Assembly: GCF_029962835.1 (NCBI RefSeq)
Contig: NC_080586.1
Location: 64,860,001 to 64,924,000, forward strand
Origin: Magnolia sinica
Lineage: Eukaryota; Streptophyta; Magnoliopsida; Magnoliales; Magnoliaceae
DNA: 64,000 bases
Direction of reading: 5' to 3'
Part shown: positions 11,908 to 24,385 of the stretch, in pieces
Position numbering within the stretch: the stretch's first letter is position 1
Layout: each line of letters opens with the position of its first letter
Made by a program: the position numbers and the translations under genes
The notes under the pieces: generated by a model
The model's input: only the letters and a program-made list of their open reading frames with translations
The model's database searches: none
Told to the model about the DNA's origin: nothing

Positions 11908-12254
11908 CGTGCTGACCTATGGAGGTCGGGAATTAAGTAAATTGGAACTAGTTCGGGTTATGCATGGACTGGGTCAAGTCGTGAAGTCATTAATGCCAGG
12001 CATGTCGACCAACGTGAATATTGAAGTGTGCCAGCTTGTAGTTATGACGTGTCGGTTCAGTACCCAAGGTCACGTGGGTTGTTAAGCCGTCATTTCAGCG
12101 GCGGATCAATGAGGGAGCGACATGTGGCATTGTACTCGATGTTGAGCTTGAGTGGCACATGGGGTTGTGCCATGTGTCGTTCCGGGGCAACTAAAGAGGC
12201 GTCTGTACGATGCAACATCAATGACCCCTGTAAGCGACTGACACGTGGTGTAGC

Positions 12255-14445
12255 TATATAAGAGAAGCCCTAACCCTTAGGTCATTGCCATTCGCATCTC
12301 GTCTTCTCCCCCTTTCTTCTTCCCTGTTCTTCTGTGCGCATTTCGGCAACTGTTCTTGCCGCAGCCCGGTCGAAATTTTGCCAATCTTAACTCCGGTGAG
12401 CCTCCCTTCCCCTTCCTCCTTTCATTTTTCAATTCATGTCTGGCTCCATGAGCTCGTGGGAGGGGGTTTTCGGTGGCGAAAGTGGGGCAAGTAGTCACCT
12501 TAGGGTAATATCGAACCCACCTTCGCCACTGGTGGTGATGGCGGATGCCGCTTTTCGGTATTCATCGTCGAGGAGAGCACTGGAGAGGTCCCCAGTGCAG
12601 AGACCGGCGCCCGCCGCTAGGGTGTTGAACTTGTCTCCCAGGCATGAAACAATGCCCGGAGCACGGGGAATGGACGTACTCCCGGTGACTGAACAAGTCA
12701 CTAAAGCGCGTGATCCACCTGTTGAGGATGGAGCAAGGGAAGCCAAGGGCAAGGAGGATCTAAGGGGGCCAGTGCCTTCGACCTTGTCCGAGGAGGAGTT
12801 AGTCCGGATCAGGCTCAGGTATCATGTCCTCGAGTATGTGATTCTTCGGGTCCCTTTGGCGGATGAACTTCTGGACCAAGCTCCTGAAGGGGCAGTTGCA
12901 ATTTTTCAAGTTGCCCTACAATGTGGCCTGTGACTCCCACTTCAAGGAATTGCTCTCCGTCTTTTGTCCTGCCTTGTCTTGGCCCCGGGACAAGCGACTC
13001 TGAATGGGTGGAGGGACTTGTTCGGCTGTGTAGTCTTATAGGCTGAGTAGGAGCAGCCCGAGCTATCAGTGGATGAGTTCCTCCACTTGTATCAAGTAAA
13101 ACATAACCCCCTTCAGCCTAGTTGGTATTACTTTTCTGCATGGCGAAATATTGGCGGGACCTTGATAACTGACCCCCCTCCTCCAATAAGCATTGGAGGG
13201 ATAAGTGGTTCTGGACCTACGGACACGGGGAGATGATCGACCCAGAATCGATTCCATCTCTTGTCCCCTAAGCCTTTTTCGAGCCAGGTCAGTGTAGTGG
13301 TCGTTCTTATTTCTATTGATCGACCTTCACCATCTAACTCTATTTGCATGTCCTTTTCCATAGTTGTTCCCAAACAGAGAAGCTCGCAGCCTTCGGTAAG
13401 ACCCTCAGCTGAGCCTTCAGACTCTGAATCTTATTTGAAAAATGCTTTCGATGTACTGTTGTATTTCTCTATGCTCTAATGCAGAGATGTTGGAGGCTCG
13501 GCCTATCCTTCGCCCCCCTCCAAAGTTCGAGCGCCCCTGCGAGATGACACGCCAGCTCCGAAGAGGAAGAAACAGAAGACTTCCTCTAAGAGCAAGGGGA
13601 AAGTCAGCCCTTCTTGCTCGACTGTCATAAAGGTCGTGGAGGTAGCTCCTCCCGAGGCTCAGGAGGCTGTCGAGCCTCCTTCTGGGGTGCAGCCTTCGGG
13701 GAGGGAGGAGGCCGAGGAGGGGCGAGGGAGCCTCTATTAGACGGTGGAGGGAATTCTTCCGTGGGCGGATCGTTAGGGCGCCAAGGAGGAATTTGTCGGC
13801 TTGTTCGACTCCCCTATGGACCTGACTTTGGCTCACATGACGACCACCCTTCTTGGGGTATGAGCTTTATTAGATGTTATTTTCTTTTTGTTTGTTTTGT
13901 TTTCGAATTGCTCATCTTGACCTCTTTTTTCTTGTGCAGTTCACACCATTCACGCTGAAGGCCCGCGCCGAGCTTGCTCAGGCGCATAGATGGGCGGAGG
14001 AGGTTGAAGCTTGGACTTCAACTGTGGAGGCCGAACTAGAGGCGACGAAGGTGGCCCTTGAAGCATCTCTTGCTAAGAAGGCTGGGATGGCCTCACGATT
14101 GCAAGAGGCCAGAGTGTTGCATGATGAATGTCATGCTCAGCTTGTTGACATGAGTGTCGAGCTGGATCGGCTGAAGACGGAGACCATGGCCGCTCTCTCC
14201 ATCATATGAAGGGACGCTGTGAAGGAGTTTTAGTCATCTCAAGCATTCTTAGATGAGAGGGATACCCTCTATCGCCAAGGCTATGTTGAGTGTGTGAGGG
14301 CGATGAATGAGAGCTTTCTCGAGCTTGACCTCTCTGCCTTTGATGAGCTCGAGTCGGGCTCTGACGGGTTGGGTGATGAAGCGATTCTCGAGGCGGCTCT
14401 TGAAGTGGCCTCTCAAATGGCCTTTGAAGCGGTCACTGAGCGTTA
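12255..14445 (+). pseudogene. Antisense ORF of element B (gypsy-type transposon domain plus coiled coil)
   Basis: This gene-like unit runs opposite to B's pol, between integrase and 3' LTR. A TATA box (TATATAA, 12255-12261) precedes it; candidate starts are 12436 and 12537. Exon 1 (to about 12933) encodes LSEEELVRIRLRYHV and ends in a frameshift. The conserved block continues to about 13270 in other frames (SVDEFLHLYQVKHNP, WYYFSAW, WRDKWFWTYG), as in the plant 'putative gypsy type transposon' family (Transposase_28 in my memory). An exon at about 13487-13857 holds a basic Lys/Arg-Ser segment. A GT-AG intron fits 13858-13939. The last exon is coiled coil (ARAELAQAHRWAEEVE onward) with an acidic C-terminus ending near 14445. 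It contains several stops. Its function is unknown; Tat elements such as Grande are known to carry antisense ORFs here. Confidence 0.7.
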
Positions 14446-14899
14446 AAGTTAATTTTGCAGAGCAGTATTTCCTTCGTCCTGCTCCCTTTTTCAGCTTCAA
14501 GCATTTCGAGCACACCAGGCACCAGAGCTTTAAGCACTCCAAGCACATCAAGTGCCCGGGCTATAAGCACCTCCAATGCTACGAGCATCATCCTCTTTTG
14601 CATATTGTATTTTTTGTTTTGCTTGTTACCCGATGTACAAACTTTGGAATCATAGTTGATGTAAAACTGATGCAACCACACCATTTTGGTATTTATCAAT
14701 GAAAATGTCTACTTTTTGAAGATCTATTTTCATTTTCCTTTTTGTCATTGGCCGAGTTACATAATAGATGTCAGCATGTACATATTAGTCAGACATTGCT
14801 CAAACGTAGGTCAGATAAAGATCGGATGTAGATCACCTGTTCACCTGTCCGGCTCAAGGATAGTAAATCTTTAAGTGCTCAGCATTCCATGGATGATAG

Positions 14900-15614
14900 A
14901 GTAATCGGTTGGTCAAATCTTCTAATCAGTATGTACTAGGTTGGACGGTGCTTGAAACTACGTAAGGTCCTTCCTAGTTCGGTCCCAAGGTCCCCATTCT
15001 GGCCTCTTTAGTGTTCTGGAATGTCTTTCGGAGGACCAGATCTCCTGCTCGAAACCTCCTGACCTTGACCCGAGCATTATAAAACTGGGATACTTGTTGT
15101 TGGTGGACAGTGGTTCGAAGTCAAGCTCGCTCCCTTCGCTCTTCCAGAAGGTCGAGACCGAGGAACATAAGCTCACCATTGTCCTGTTCATCAAACGAGC
15201 TTACATGGGCAGTAGATAATTTGATTTCTATGAGGGTGACAACTTCTGCTCCATATGCCAGGGAGAACGGGTTTCCCCAGTGGTCTTTCGGGCCGTGGTC
15301 CGGTAAGCCCATACGACCTTAGAAAGTTCCTCGGTCCAGGCTCCCTTGGCCTTTTCGAGCTTGGTTCGGAGATGACGTTTGATAATTTTGTTGATAGCCT
15401 CGACCTGCCCATTTGCCTAAGGATGTTGCGGTGACGAGTACACGCTGTAAATTTCGAGGCTCTTGCACATTTCTTGGTACTGCTTATTGTCGAACTGCTT
15501 CCTGTTATCGGAGATGATATTCCGAGGTCTCCCAAAGTGACATATGATATTTTTTCAAACGAACTCTGTGATTTTTTGTTCGGTTATCTTGGCCAATGGC
15601 TCCGCCTCTGCCCA
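14900..15614 (-). pseudogene. Element B integrase, C-terminal half
   Basis: On the minus strand from 15614 the frame reads AEAEPLAKITEQKITEFV, then the second catalytic aspartate in ISDNRKQF, the third acidic residue in ANGQVEAINK, and the GETPFSLAYGAE-like and FDEQDNGELM blocks typical of Tat integrases. Stops lie at 15555-15557 (after EFV) and 15417-15419 (before ANGQ). Both fit single transitions (Trp or Gln codons to stop). The N-terminal half is at 42634-43110, on the other side of solo LTR C; a GCCCA duplication marks the join. Confidence 0.88.
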
Positions 15615-16472
15615 TGTAAGACCCAACCCGAGTGCATGTGTGTGTATGAGTGTGCATTTTATTTCTCTTGTTCCCGCGGTCCTACTGGTCAAATCCCAGT
15701 GACCCGTGACCCTCGGAAGTATTTGCGGTCATCCTTAAGTCCGATCATGTAGACCCGACTCGGATCAAGCTGAAACCTATGCCATCTTGTTCGCATCGTC
15801 ATTGCGGTTCTGACGCTGCGTCTTGTGTGTCCATCCGATGTGTGGATCATAAGTTGTATGTATTTCATTTTTAGCCCTTGATCATGATCATGTGGCTAAC
15901 CTAGGAGTGGTGCATACATGTTTCCATGATGGCCCATCCCTTGGTGCAAGTTCCAACACACACTGCCCACACCACCCAAATCCCATATCCTACACCACCC
16001 ACCACCCATACACCACCCACAACCCTAGCATATAGCCTCCATTAGCCCTTCTTTTGCTAGCCCATGATGAGCTCTCTAACCCAAGCCACCCTTCCTTAAA
16101 GAGAAACCATCATGGTTGCTCTTTTCAAGCCATTGCAATGATCATTCTCCTACAAGCTCTTTCCTCTCTCTTCTCTCCCTCATTTCTTCCTTCTCGTTTC
16201 TTTCTCCCAAGCTAGAGAGAGCTTGGATGTCCCACCATTCTAGCCCCCTTTTCCTCCATTTTCTCTTAATTCATCCGTCTTAATCCCATCTCATCCATCA
16301 ATCTTGATTCCTTAGAGCATTTGGAGCTTGGTGATCTAAGTTTGGAGGAAGATCTTGCATGTGGGTGATGTATATAGAGCTTCTTCCCTATTTTCTCCTT
16401 GCATTTCCTTTCTAGGACATTTGGTAGGATGTAGGACCCACCAAGTAATGGTGGAGGTCCTACATCATTCCA
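15615..16472. repeat. Element C, first segment
   Basis: This is the left end of the solo LTR. It includes a CCACCCA-rich stretch (15965-16025) and a pyrimidine-rich stretch (16150-16265). It is cut at 16472 by element D, with TTCCA duplicated. No gene. Confidence 0.85.
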
Positions 16473-19400
16473 TGTAACGCCCTGAAAATTGGGGGTCGAG
16501 TTCCAACGCATCACTTATGCAACATATTTAATGATGATTAAATGTTGTCTATATTAGTACATAAAACATGAATAAGATTAAGCCAAATCAGCAAAATATA
16601 ATCCAGAGACAGTTGTAATACGCAAGCGGAAGACTAAAACAAATATGTATAACTTGATAAACTAGTTTAGGTCCCCAAAGTATGTATGCATTGCCAGGTC
16701 AATAATTACATGTATTGTTTCAAAATACAAAATGTCAAAAATGTAATAGTCCACTACAAGTATAACCCTGAAGCCCCGTCGATCAGAACGGTCTACGAGA
16801 ACCCGCCTGAATACTGCATGTATGAGAATGCCTCCTCATCATCCTCAAAGTCCGGCTCCGCCTCGCAGGCTACGCCATCATCTGAACCTACAACAGGGTC
16901 TGGTTGGTGTTTAAGACACCGTCCCGTAACGTGGGAGTCAGTGATCAACTCAGTGGAACAATAAAGCAAAGGTTAACATGTTATCAATTCAGTCAAGCAG
17001 TAATGATAAAGCAATACAGTAGTCAGGTCCTAAATACTCTTGTTAATGCAAAAATGATATGGAATAATGATGCATACCCTCTCCTGCGCTCCTGGACGAT
17101 CACGATTTTTTTTATTGCATGTCAGTCACTTCCTCATGCTCTCTACACATCGCCAAACAGCACATGCAATGTGGTGCATGAATATGATTACTAAGTTCTT
17201 ATTAGTCCTTTTCATGTAGCAGGATTGGGAAGGTAAGGTACCTCCCTTGTATCAATTCTCAAACGATGATCCATTCTAGGTTCGTCAGTCCTAGTAAATC
17301 TCATACAATGATATGGTTCTAGGTCGCTGCAAAGGGCTTGTCGCCTTATCAGTGTAGGCCTAGTGTACTCTTGTTGCTACGTAAGGGCTCGTCGCATCTA
17401 CCCAGTCTTAGCGTACGCTCAAGGTCACTACAAAGGGCTCGTCACCTTATCAGTGTAAGCCGACAGCTCGAATACAGTGTCCCATACCACCATATTCGGC
17501 TCACGAGACTGTGTTGCTCACTGGACACTACGGGGAGGCTCGTCACCCCAGCATAGGCCGACAGCTCGACCACGATGTCCCATACCACTATGCCCGGCTC
17601 ATGAGTCTTAGCGGATCGAGGTACCAAGGTTTAAAGGGGTTTTCACTGGTGAGTTTAGTACCCTAGATTCAAGCAGTAGCGTCCATACATGGTGAACATA
17701 CATCGGGTAAATCGGGTTACTTGACGAGCTCGACTAGTACGAGCGCACATCAAATTGATCGACATGAAGTGCACGAGCACTCCGTGTGGCCTAACCACTG
17801 TCGACAACCGAAGTACGGCTCGGGCTCATCGAACACGTCCTGTGGGCGAAAACAACCTCAGCCACCAAATCAGAACCTGTTACCGATTTTCTGGACTATT
17901 TCATAGTCCCAACCACACTCAGTACCAACAAGAGTTCATGTGAGATAATCAAGCAGTAAGTAATTCAAATCCTACAACCATTTAAGCATTTTATGAAATA
18001 CAATATAAACATGAATTCACACATATGTATTTCATAAGTAATCAGACAATATAATATAAGGTACATAAAGGGATTTATACACATAGTTAAGGTAGTTGAG
18101 AACCTTATCTCAACGCCCATATACAATACAATTCACCAATTACTTACTCATACAGACAATTTATCAAACACTTATATTACACCTATCGACATACATGACA
18201 TATGTTGATTTTTTTTTAAAACATATACTTGGACAAATCCTTTTGACAAGGAGTTGTCACATACACCATCATCATGCACTTACATCCCATAGCCACGGTA
18301 GGCACAAATCATGATTTCATATTCATTCAGTCATTTTAACAAATACTTAAACTACACCCTTCAACATACATGACGTACATCGGTCATAACATGTATTTGG
18401 ACGGATCCTTTCGCTAAGGAGTTGTTACAAATGCAACTATCCCCTATCCATGACAGATAATCATGGCAAACACGAATCCTAATTCTACACGCATTCAATC
18501 ATTTCAACAAATACCTAGAATACACTATAGTCAATATAGTTCATATATATCTGAAACGCGAAACAAACGACGCATTTGGCATGTGAAATAGCACCCACGT
18601 CAGTAATAAATCATTAACCGACATTGAAAGGCTTGAAAACCATAACCTATACGTTTATAGTCCGCACCTTTCACCGGTAGACTCATAACGAACTCAGTTT
18701 TAAAGCTAAGTCTTTGTCTACGGCACCACAATAACCTATATCAGGGAATAGGTCAGCTATTTCATCTATTACAATAGTTGGAAACCCTAAAACAGGTTAG
18801 GTTTAGGATTTCTTACCTAAGTACGGAGTCGGAATCGCCTGTATAGCGATACAAGAATGGCAGTTGAGTGCGTGGAGTAGCGGGATCAAATCCCAAGAAG
18901 AATCTCCAACTCTCACTCTCACTTTCTCTCTTTTCCCTTCTCTTTTCTCTCCTCTCTCCCCTAGGGTTTCTCAAATTTGTATGGGGTGAGAGAGAGAGGG
19001 TTTAAGGTCCTTATGTAGGCCCAGGATTGATGGAAATGGCCCAGGGCCAAGGTATACTTAGGTTATATCCAAATATGGACTGTTCTGGTCCAACGGAGCA
19101 CTTCTGGTGGCCCCTTTTTCACGTTCGGTCGGACTTAAGCTCCCTGACCATGGATCTAGGTCAGGCTGAGTTTTCATTCCGATCGGATTTACAGATCAGC
19201 AGTTGCGGACTAGTTTCAGTTTAACGGTCACCGGCACTCGATCAGGGCCACAAGTACACCGACATGTGTGGGACATTTCTCCTGATCTGAGGGTGTATTT
19301 GGGTTAGATTCTGACGGTCTGAATCCTTATATTTGGCTCGCAAGCGACACGACTTAGATTACTTAAATTCAGATTTTTATTTTTAAATATTTTCACGTTT

Positions 19401-19797
19401 CTCACACACTTTGCTCCAGGCTCAAGTCATGCATTTCTAAATACAATTAGGACTTGATTTTCGAGGGAGTTGTCAAGTCCAGTAATGTGGTCATATCCGT
19501 ATAGTTTTGGGGTAATCAGACTTTCAATGTGCGGTCCAGGTCCAATACGGAGTTTCGGTGTGCTCCTGAGAGCAACCGGGTTTAGGGATGGATTCTAGAT
19601 TTTAGGGTAATGTAGCGTCAATGATTCTGTACGTTTTGGGTCTTACAGATCATAATTAAAGTGATTAGTGCTAATTTCACAAGCACTCTAGTTTATCACT
19701 TGTTAACATTAACCTAATTTCTAAAGGTTTTGGTCCTGGGTAATTTCTGTCTGAGGTGGTACTCGGGTCCTTGTATGGATTTTTTTGAGACGTTACA
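16473..19797 (-). repeat. Element D 3' LTR
   Basis: It runs from TGTAACGCCCTG to GAGACGTTACA. It aligns with 26945 onward and with solo LTR F. Near its outer end it lacks about 20 bp found in the other LTR, a deletion between two GAG triplets. The patch 17019-17120 differs strongly from the 5' LTR but resembles F. Confidence 0.93.
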
Positions 19798-20257
19798 ATC
19801 TACCCCCCTTAAAGAAAAATTTCATCCTCGAAATTAGTACATTTTCGTACTCCTCGAGAATCTGAGGGTAGTTCTTTCGAACCTCGGCTTCTGTCTCCCA
19901 AGTAGCCTCTTCTTCCATGTGATGCGTCCACAGCACTTTCACAAGTGGAATAACCTTGCTACGTAACACCTGCTCCTTCCTGTCTAGGATACGTGTCGGT
20001 CGCAGTATATATGTAGTATCCTCGCTCAACTGTACCTGCTCCCATTTGATAATGTGGGAAGGATCGGGAACGTATTTCTTCAGCATAGATACATGAAATA
20101 TGTTATGCATGCCCGCAAGTGGTGTGGGAAAAGCAAGGCGGTACGCTACCGCCCCCACTCGATCAAGTATCTGGAATGGGCCAATGAATCGAGGTGTAAG
20201 CTTCCCTTTCTTACCAAACCGAAGGACTCCCTTCATAGGGGAAACTCTGAGGAACAC
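19793..20257 (-). pseudogene. Element D pol C-terminus with chromodomain-like region
   Basis: The frame holds the conserved post-integrase segment (PRFIGPFQILDRVGAVAYRL, FHVSMLKKYVPDP). A diverged chromodomain follows, with the usual positions of ILDRKEQVLR, VKVLWTHHMEEEATWETE and YPQIL. Known role: chromodomains of this class guide integration towards heterochromatin. This part is open over 154 residues and ends at the PPT. Confidence 0.88.
19798..19814 (-). other. Polypurine tract of element D
   Basis: On the minus strand CTTTAAGGGGGGTAGAT directly abuts the LTR start TGTAACG, which fixes the orientation of the element. Confidence 0.85.
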
Positions 20258-21362
20258 ATGGTCTCTGACCTCAAACTCTAGTAGTCGCTGCCTCGTATCA
20301 GCGTAGCGCTTCTTCTGCTTTGCGCTGTTAGAAGTCGGCGCCTGATAATGTTGACTTTTTCTGAAGTCGCCTGAACTAACTCCGGGCCAATCAAGCTCTT
20401 ATCGCCAACCTCTGCTCAGCAATGCGGTGCCCTACACGGACGCTCATACAGTGCCTCGTAAGGAGCCATGCCAATACTTACCTGGAAGCTATTGTTATAG
20501 GTAAACTCTGCATAAGGAAGACAGTCATCCTAACTGTCCTTGAAATCCAGCACACAGGCTCGCAGCATATCTTCCAGAATCTGATTCACCCGTTCCGTCT
20601 GCTCATCAGTCTGTGGGTGGAACGCGCTACTGAACTTCAACTTCACACCCATCGCTTCCTGGATGCGAGTCCAGAAAATGGATGTAAATCGCGTGTCATG
20701 GTCCGACACAATCTCTAAGGGAACTCCATGCAGACGTACAATCTCCTTGATGTACAACCTGGCCAACTCGTCTGCAGAGTTTGAAACTCTGATAGGGAGG
20801 AAATAAGCCGATTTCGTCAATCGGTCCTTGATCACCCAAATGGATTCATAACCCTTCCTCGTCTTCAGCAGTCCTAAGATGAAATCCATAGAGATGAAGT
20901 CCCACTTCCATTCAGATATAGGCATGGGCTGAAGCAAACCAGGAGGTCGGCGATGCTCTGCCTTGACTTGCTGGCACGTGAGATAATGGGACACGTAATC
21001 TGGTATGTGAGCCTTCATATTGTCCCACTAGTACGACCTCTTCATGTCACGATACATCTTCGTACTACCTGGATGCATAGCCATCCGAGAATCGTGGGCG
21101 GCCTCAAGAACTTCTTTCCTCAAGTCAGGGAGGTTCGGGACGCATAGCGGCCACGGTAACGTAAGCCCCCATCCGTACTGACTCTCCATTCGGCGTCCTC
21201 ATCGCTGCTAGCATGCTCTTTCATCTTCACCAATAGCTCATCGCCTGCCCGAGCCACGATAATCCTGCCATCAATGAGGGGCTGTACTCGAATATGTGTG
21301 ATGCCCTCATACGGCTCCTCCACCATGAGTTTCTGCTCAAAGTCTCGCACGAACTCTACCAT
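20258..21362 (-). pseudogene. Element D integrase
   Basis: From 21362 downward the frame runs through the RNase H-integrase linker (IDGRIIVAR, GGLRYRGR). The zinc-binding region follows, with stops near 21120 and 21025. The core is open at 20530-21018: first aspartate in WDFISMDFI, second in IVSDHDTRF, and the glutamate in QTDEQTERVNQ, so the D,D,E triad appears intact. A further stop follows at 20530. The segment up to 20258 has more breaks before the chromodomain frame. Confidence 0.88.
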
Positions 21363-21365
21363 GTC

Positions 21366-22740
21366 TCACTCTGCTACCATCAACGGAGCCGCAAATGCCA
21401 ATGCCTTCTTGCGGCTCAGTGTGTCTGCCACAAGGTTGGCCTTACCGAGATGGTAAGAGACCTCGAACTTGAAGTCCTTCAAGATTTTCATCCATCGCCG
21501 CTGCCTCATATTCAGGTCCCGCTGAGTGAATATGTATCTGAGGTTCTTGTGGTCGCAAAAGAGCTCAAACTCCTCTCCGTAAAGGTAATGTCTCCAGAGC
21601 TTCAGTGCGAAGATGACGGCTGCTAACTCTAGGTCGTGCATCGGGTAATTCTCCTCGTGTTTCCTCAACTGTCTCGAGGCATATGCAATGACCCTGTCCT
21701 TCTGCATAAGGACACAACCCAAACCGACACGAGACGCCTCTGTATATATAACATACTTGACCCCTTGCACTGGCAATACTAGTACATGGGCGGACGTCAA
21801 CCTGTCCTTCAGCTCCTGAAAAGCTGCTTCTGCCTTTTCATTCCGGACGAACTTCAGATCTTTTCATGTCAACTGGGACAAAGGTCTGGCTATCTTCGAG
21901 AAATCTCGAATGAATCATCGATAGTAACCTGCCAGACCAAGAAAACTCCTCACCTAGGTAACCGAACCGAGCTGCTCCCAGTCCTAAACTGCGGATACCT
22001 TAGCAAGGTCCACAGCTATCCCTTCCTTGGACACCACATGTCCCAGGAACTTGACTTCTTCTTTCCAGAAGTCGCACTTCTTGTACTGTGCAAACAACTG
22101 GTTCTTCCTCAGAGTATCCAAGACTACTCGCAGGTGTTCCTCGTGCTCTTCCCGACTCTTGGAGTATATCAGGATGTCATCAATAAACACAATGACTAAT
22201 CAGTAAAGGAACGGCTGAAATACCCTGTTCATCAAGTCCATGAACAAAGCCGGAGCGTTCGTAAGGCCGAATGACATCACGAGAAACTCGTAGTGCCCAA
22301 AACTGGTCTTGAAAGCCGTCTTCTGCACGTCCTCATCCCTGACGCGCAACTGATGATACCCTGACTATAGATCGATCTTCGAAAAATACTATGCCCCTTT
22401 CAACTGATCGAACAGATCATCTATCCTGGGCAAGGGATACTTGTTCTTCATCGTCACTTGGTTCAACCTACGATAATCAATACACAATCGCAGTGAACCA
22501 TCCTTCTTCTTCACAAACAACACGGGTGCTCCCCAAGGAGACACACTCGGCCGTATAAAGCCAACATCTAACAGATCGTCGATCTGTTTCCTCAGCTCCT
22601 CCATCTCACACGGAGCCATGCGATAGGTAGGCAATGAAATAGGTGTCGCACCAGGCACAAGGTCGATCGTGAAGTCGATCTTGCCCCGAGGAGGTAGTCC
22701 AGGTATCTTACTGAACACGTCCTCAAACTCTCGAACCACT
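21366..22740 (-). pseudogene. Element D reverse transcriptase and RNase H
   Basis: RT begins near 22739 ([16 protein letters not shown]) and includes [20 protein letters not shown]. It meets a stop after DQLKGA (22386-22388) and another after KIDL. The catalytic box [10 protein letters not shown] (near 22175-22200) is intact, preceded by a stop at about 22198. The thumb and connection follow with more stops. The RNase H frame 21366-21800 is open: [13 protein letters not shown] has glutamate where the first catalytic aspartate is expected, followed by [17 protein letters not shown] and the VADTLSRK end. Most breaks are single-codon stops rather than frameshifts. Confidence 0.9.
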
Positions 22741-22799
22741 AGTGTGCCTTCAAGTATCGGGCCGTCAACATTCTTCAGTAAGGAAGCATAACAAAGGAC

Positions 22800-23268
22800 T
22801 TAAAAAGGACAACTGACCTGCATGGGGAACGTAAAGGGCGTGCCCTTAGGCCCGTCAGCTGTCACCAATCGGGTCTCGCAGTCAATCTCAGCCCTCACTT
22901 CAGTCAGCCAATTCCTACCAAGGATGATGTCAAAATGGTATATCGTGGTGACAATCAAGTCAATGCATATCGTCTTGCTCCCTAGATCTATCAAGCAACC
23001 CTCACATTTTTGTGGCATCTGTAAAAGTCCCTGGTGCTGCGATAACTCGCACCCCAACCATCGGAGTCATCTTCAGCCCTAAGTGCTGGACTGCAGAACA
23101 TGATATCACGGATATAGTGGATCCCGTATCCACCAACAGAAATATAGGGGTACCTTCAATGTGGGTGGTGAGCTCGAAGGCCAAAGGTACTGTAGATGTA
23201 GAATAAGGCGCTTCCGTTGTAAGTGCATAGACGCGCTCCTGCTCAGACTGGTTGGGCTGAGGAGCCAT
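22800..23268 (-). pseudogene. Element D aspartic protease
   Basis: The active site LLVDTGSTISVIS (near 23112-23150) keeps the catalytic D-T-G. The conserved second half appears as YHFDIILGRNWLTEV in an overlapping frame (22800-23057). A frame change around 23000-23050 separates the two halves. Confidence 0.85.
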
Positions 23269-23409
23269 AGGTCACTAGGGTGGCCTAGATCAAGGTACGG
23301 GTGGCCGAAAGGATGGATGAGCCGGTGCCAAGCACAGAGGTGGTGGTAATATAGTTTGGGGAAGCTGACAGTTGATCCTCTGGGGCAGTGAGAAGCCGCC
23401 ATCCCTCAT

Positions 23410-24385
23410 CCTGGTGAAGAAAGTCACCTCCGTGTAGCCTGGCCTCTTATAGTAGGCACACCACACATCAGGTCACCTCACAGGGGCAGGCGAAGCCATT
23501 AACCTCGGCAGTGAGTCTGCCCGCGGCTTCTTCCCGAGGAATGGTCTACTCGAAATCTTTGGTCGCGGCCTAGGAGCCATCGGTGCTCGCATACGGGACT
23601 GCCTATCCCCGTCCTGCTCAGCTCTCATGGACATGCTTACTAGCAGTCTCATCCTCACATCTTCGAGCGAATATCTGGTCGCAAGCCCTCAGAAAATGCC
23701 GCATACGCATCAGCTCATCTGCCAGAATCAACAGGGCGTACTCGCCCAACACCGTGAACCTGTTCTCATACTCAGCCACTGTCATCATTCCCTGTCGGAG
23801 GCGAAGGAACTCACTCTCCTTCTCGTGGCGATAGGTGATGGGATAGTATTTCTCGTGGAAGCGGGTCTCAAAATCTGCCCACGTCCATACATGTCTAACC
23901 GCAACAGTACGGAGGACACTATCCCACCATAAGCTGGCCTCTTTCTCGAGCATGAAGGTGACCAACTCCACCTGCTCGGGCTTTGTGTAGTGCAGCGGTT
24001 TTAGCATCTTAGAGATGCGGTTAAGCCAATACTCGGCCTCCTCGGGTCTGTGGGTACCTGCAAAGGTAGGGGGCCGTAAGCGCTGGAATCGCTCAAAGTG
24101 GCCACTGGCACTTGCATTCCCATCAGGGGGTGTAAATGGAGCAGGCGAAGCCACACCCATGCTCTGGGCAAAAATCCCCGCCATGGTGGCCAAAAACTGC
24201 TGCTGCTGCTGTACCTGCTACTGCTGCTGCTGCATCAACAACATCATCTGCTCCAACCTATCAGTAGGGGGAGCCGACTGAGGTACAGATGGCGTCGAAG
24301 AGGACGCACGGTTCCGCTTTGGAACCAGTGGCACAACAGGTGTTGGCCCATTGGTGGAGCCAGTGGCTGGCTAAGAGTCTAGCAT
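23410..24385 (-). pseudogene. Element D gag with degraded zinc knuckle
   Basis: The likely start ATG (24383-24385) is followed four codons later by a stop. The frame then has a Pro/Ser-rich leader, a Gln-rich tract, and the capsid region (FAGTHRPEEAEYWLNRI, the YRHEKESEFLRLRQG block, EYENRF) to 23618. A frame change precedes the basic segment APMAPRPRPKISSRPF (23473-23580). The zinc knuckle should lie near 23427-23456 and reads CAYYKRPGYTEVTF: only the first cysteine remains, the other three ligands being Tyr, Tyr and Phe. Gag normally forms the particle and binds RNA. Confidence 0.85.
24198..24232 (-). repeat. Polyglutamine-coding CAG repeat in element D gag
   Basis: GCTGCTGCTGCTGTACCTGCTACTGCTGCTGCTGC on the plus side encodes Gln-rich sequence on the minus strand, interrupted by one stop (CAG to TAG). 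It is an impure trinucleotide repeat. Confidence 0.8.
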
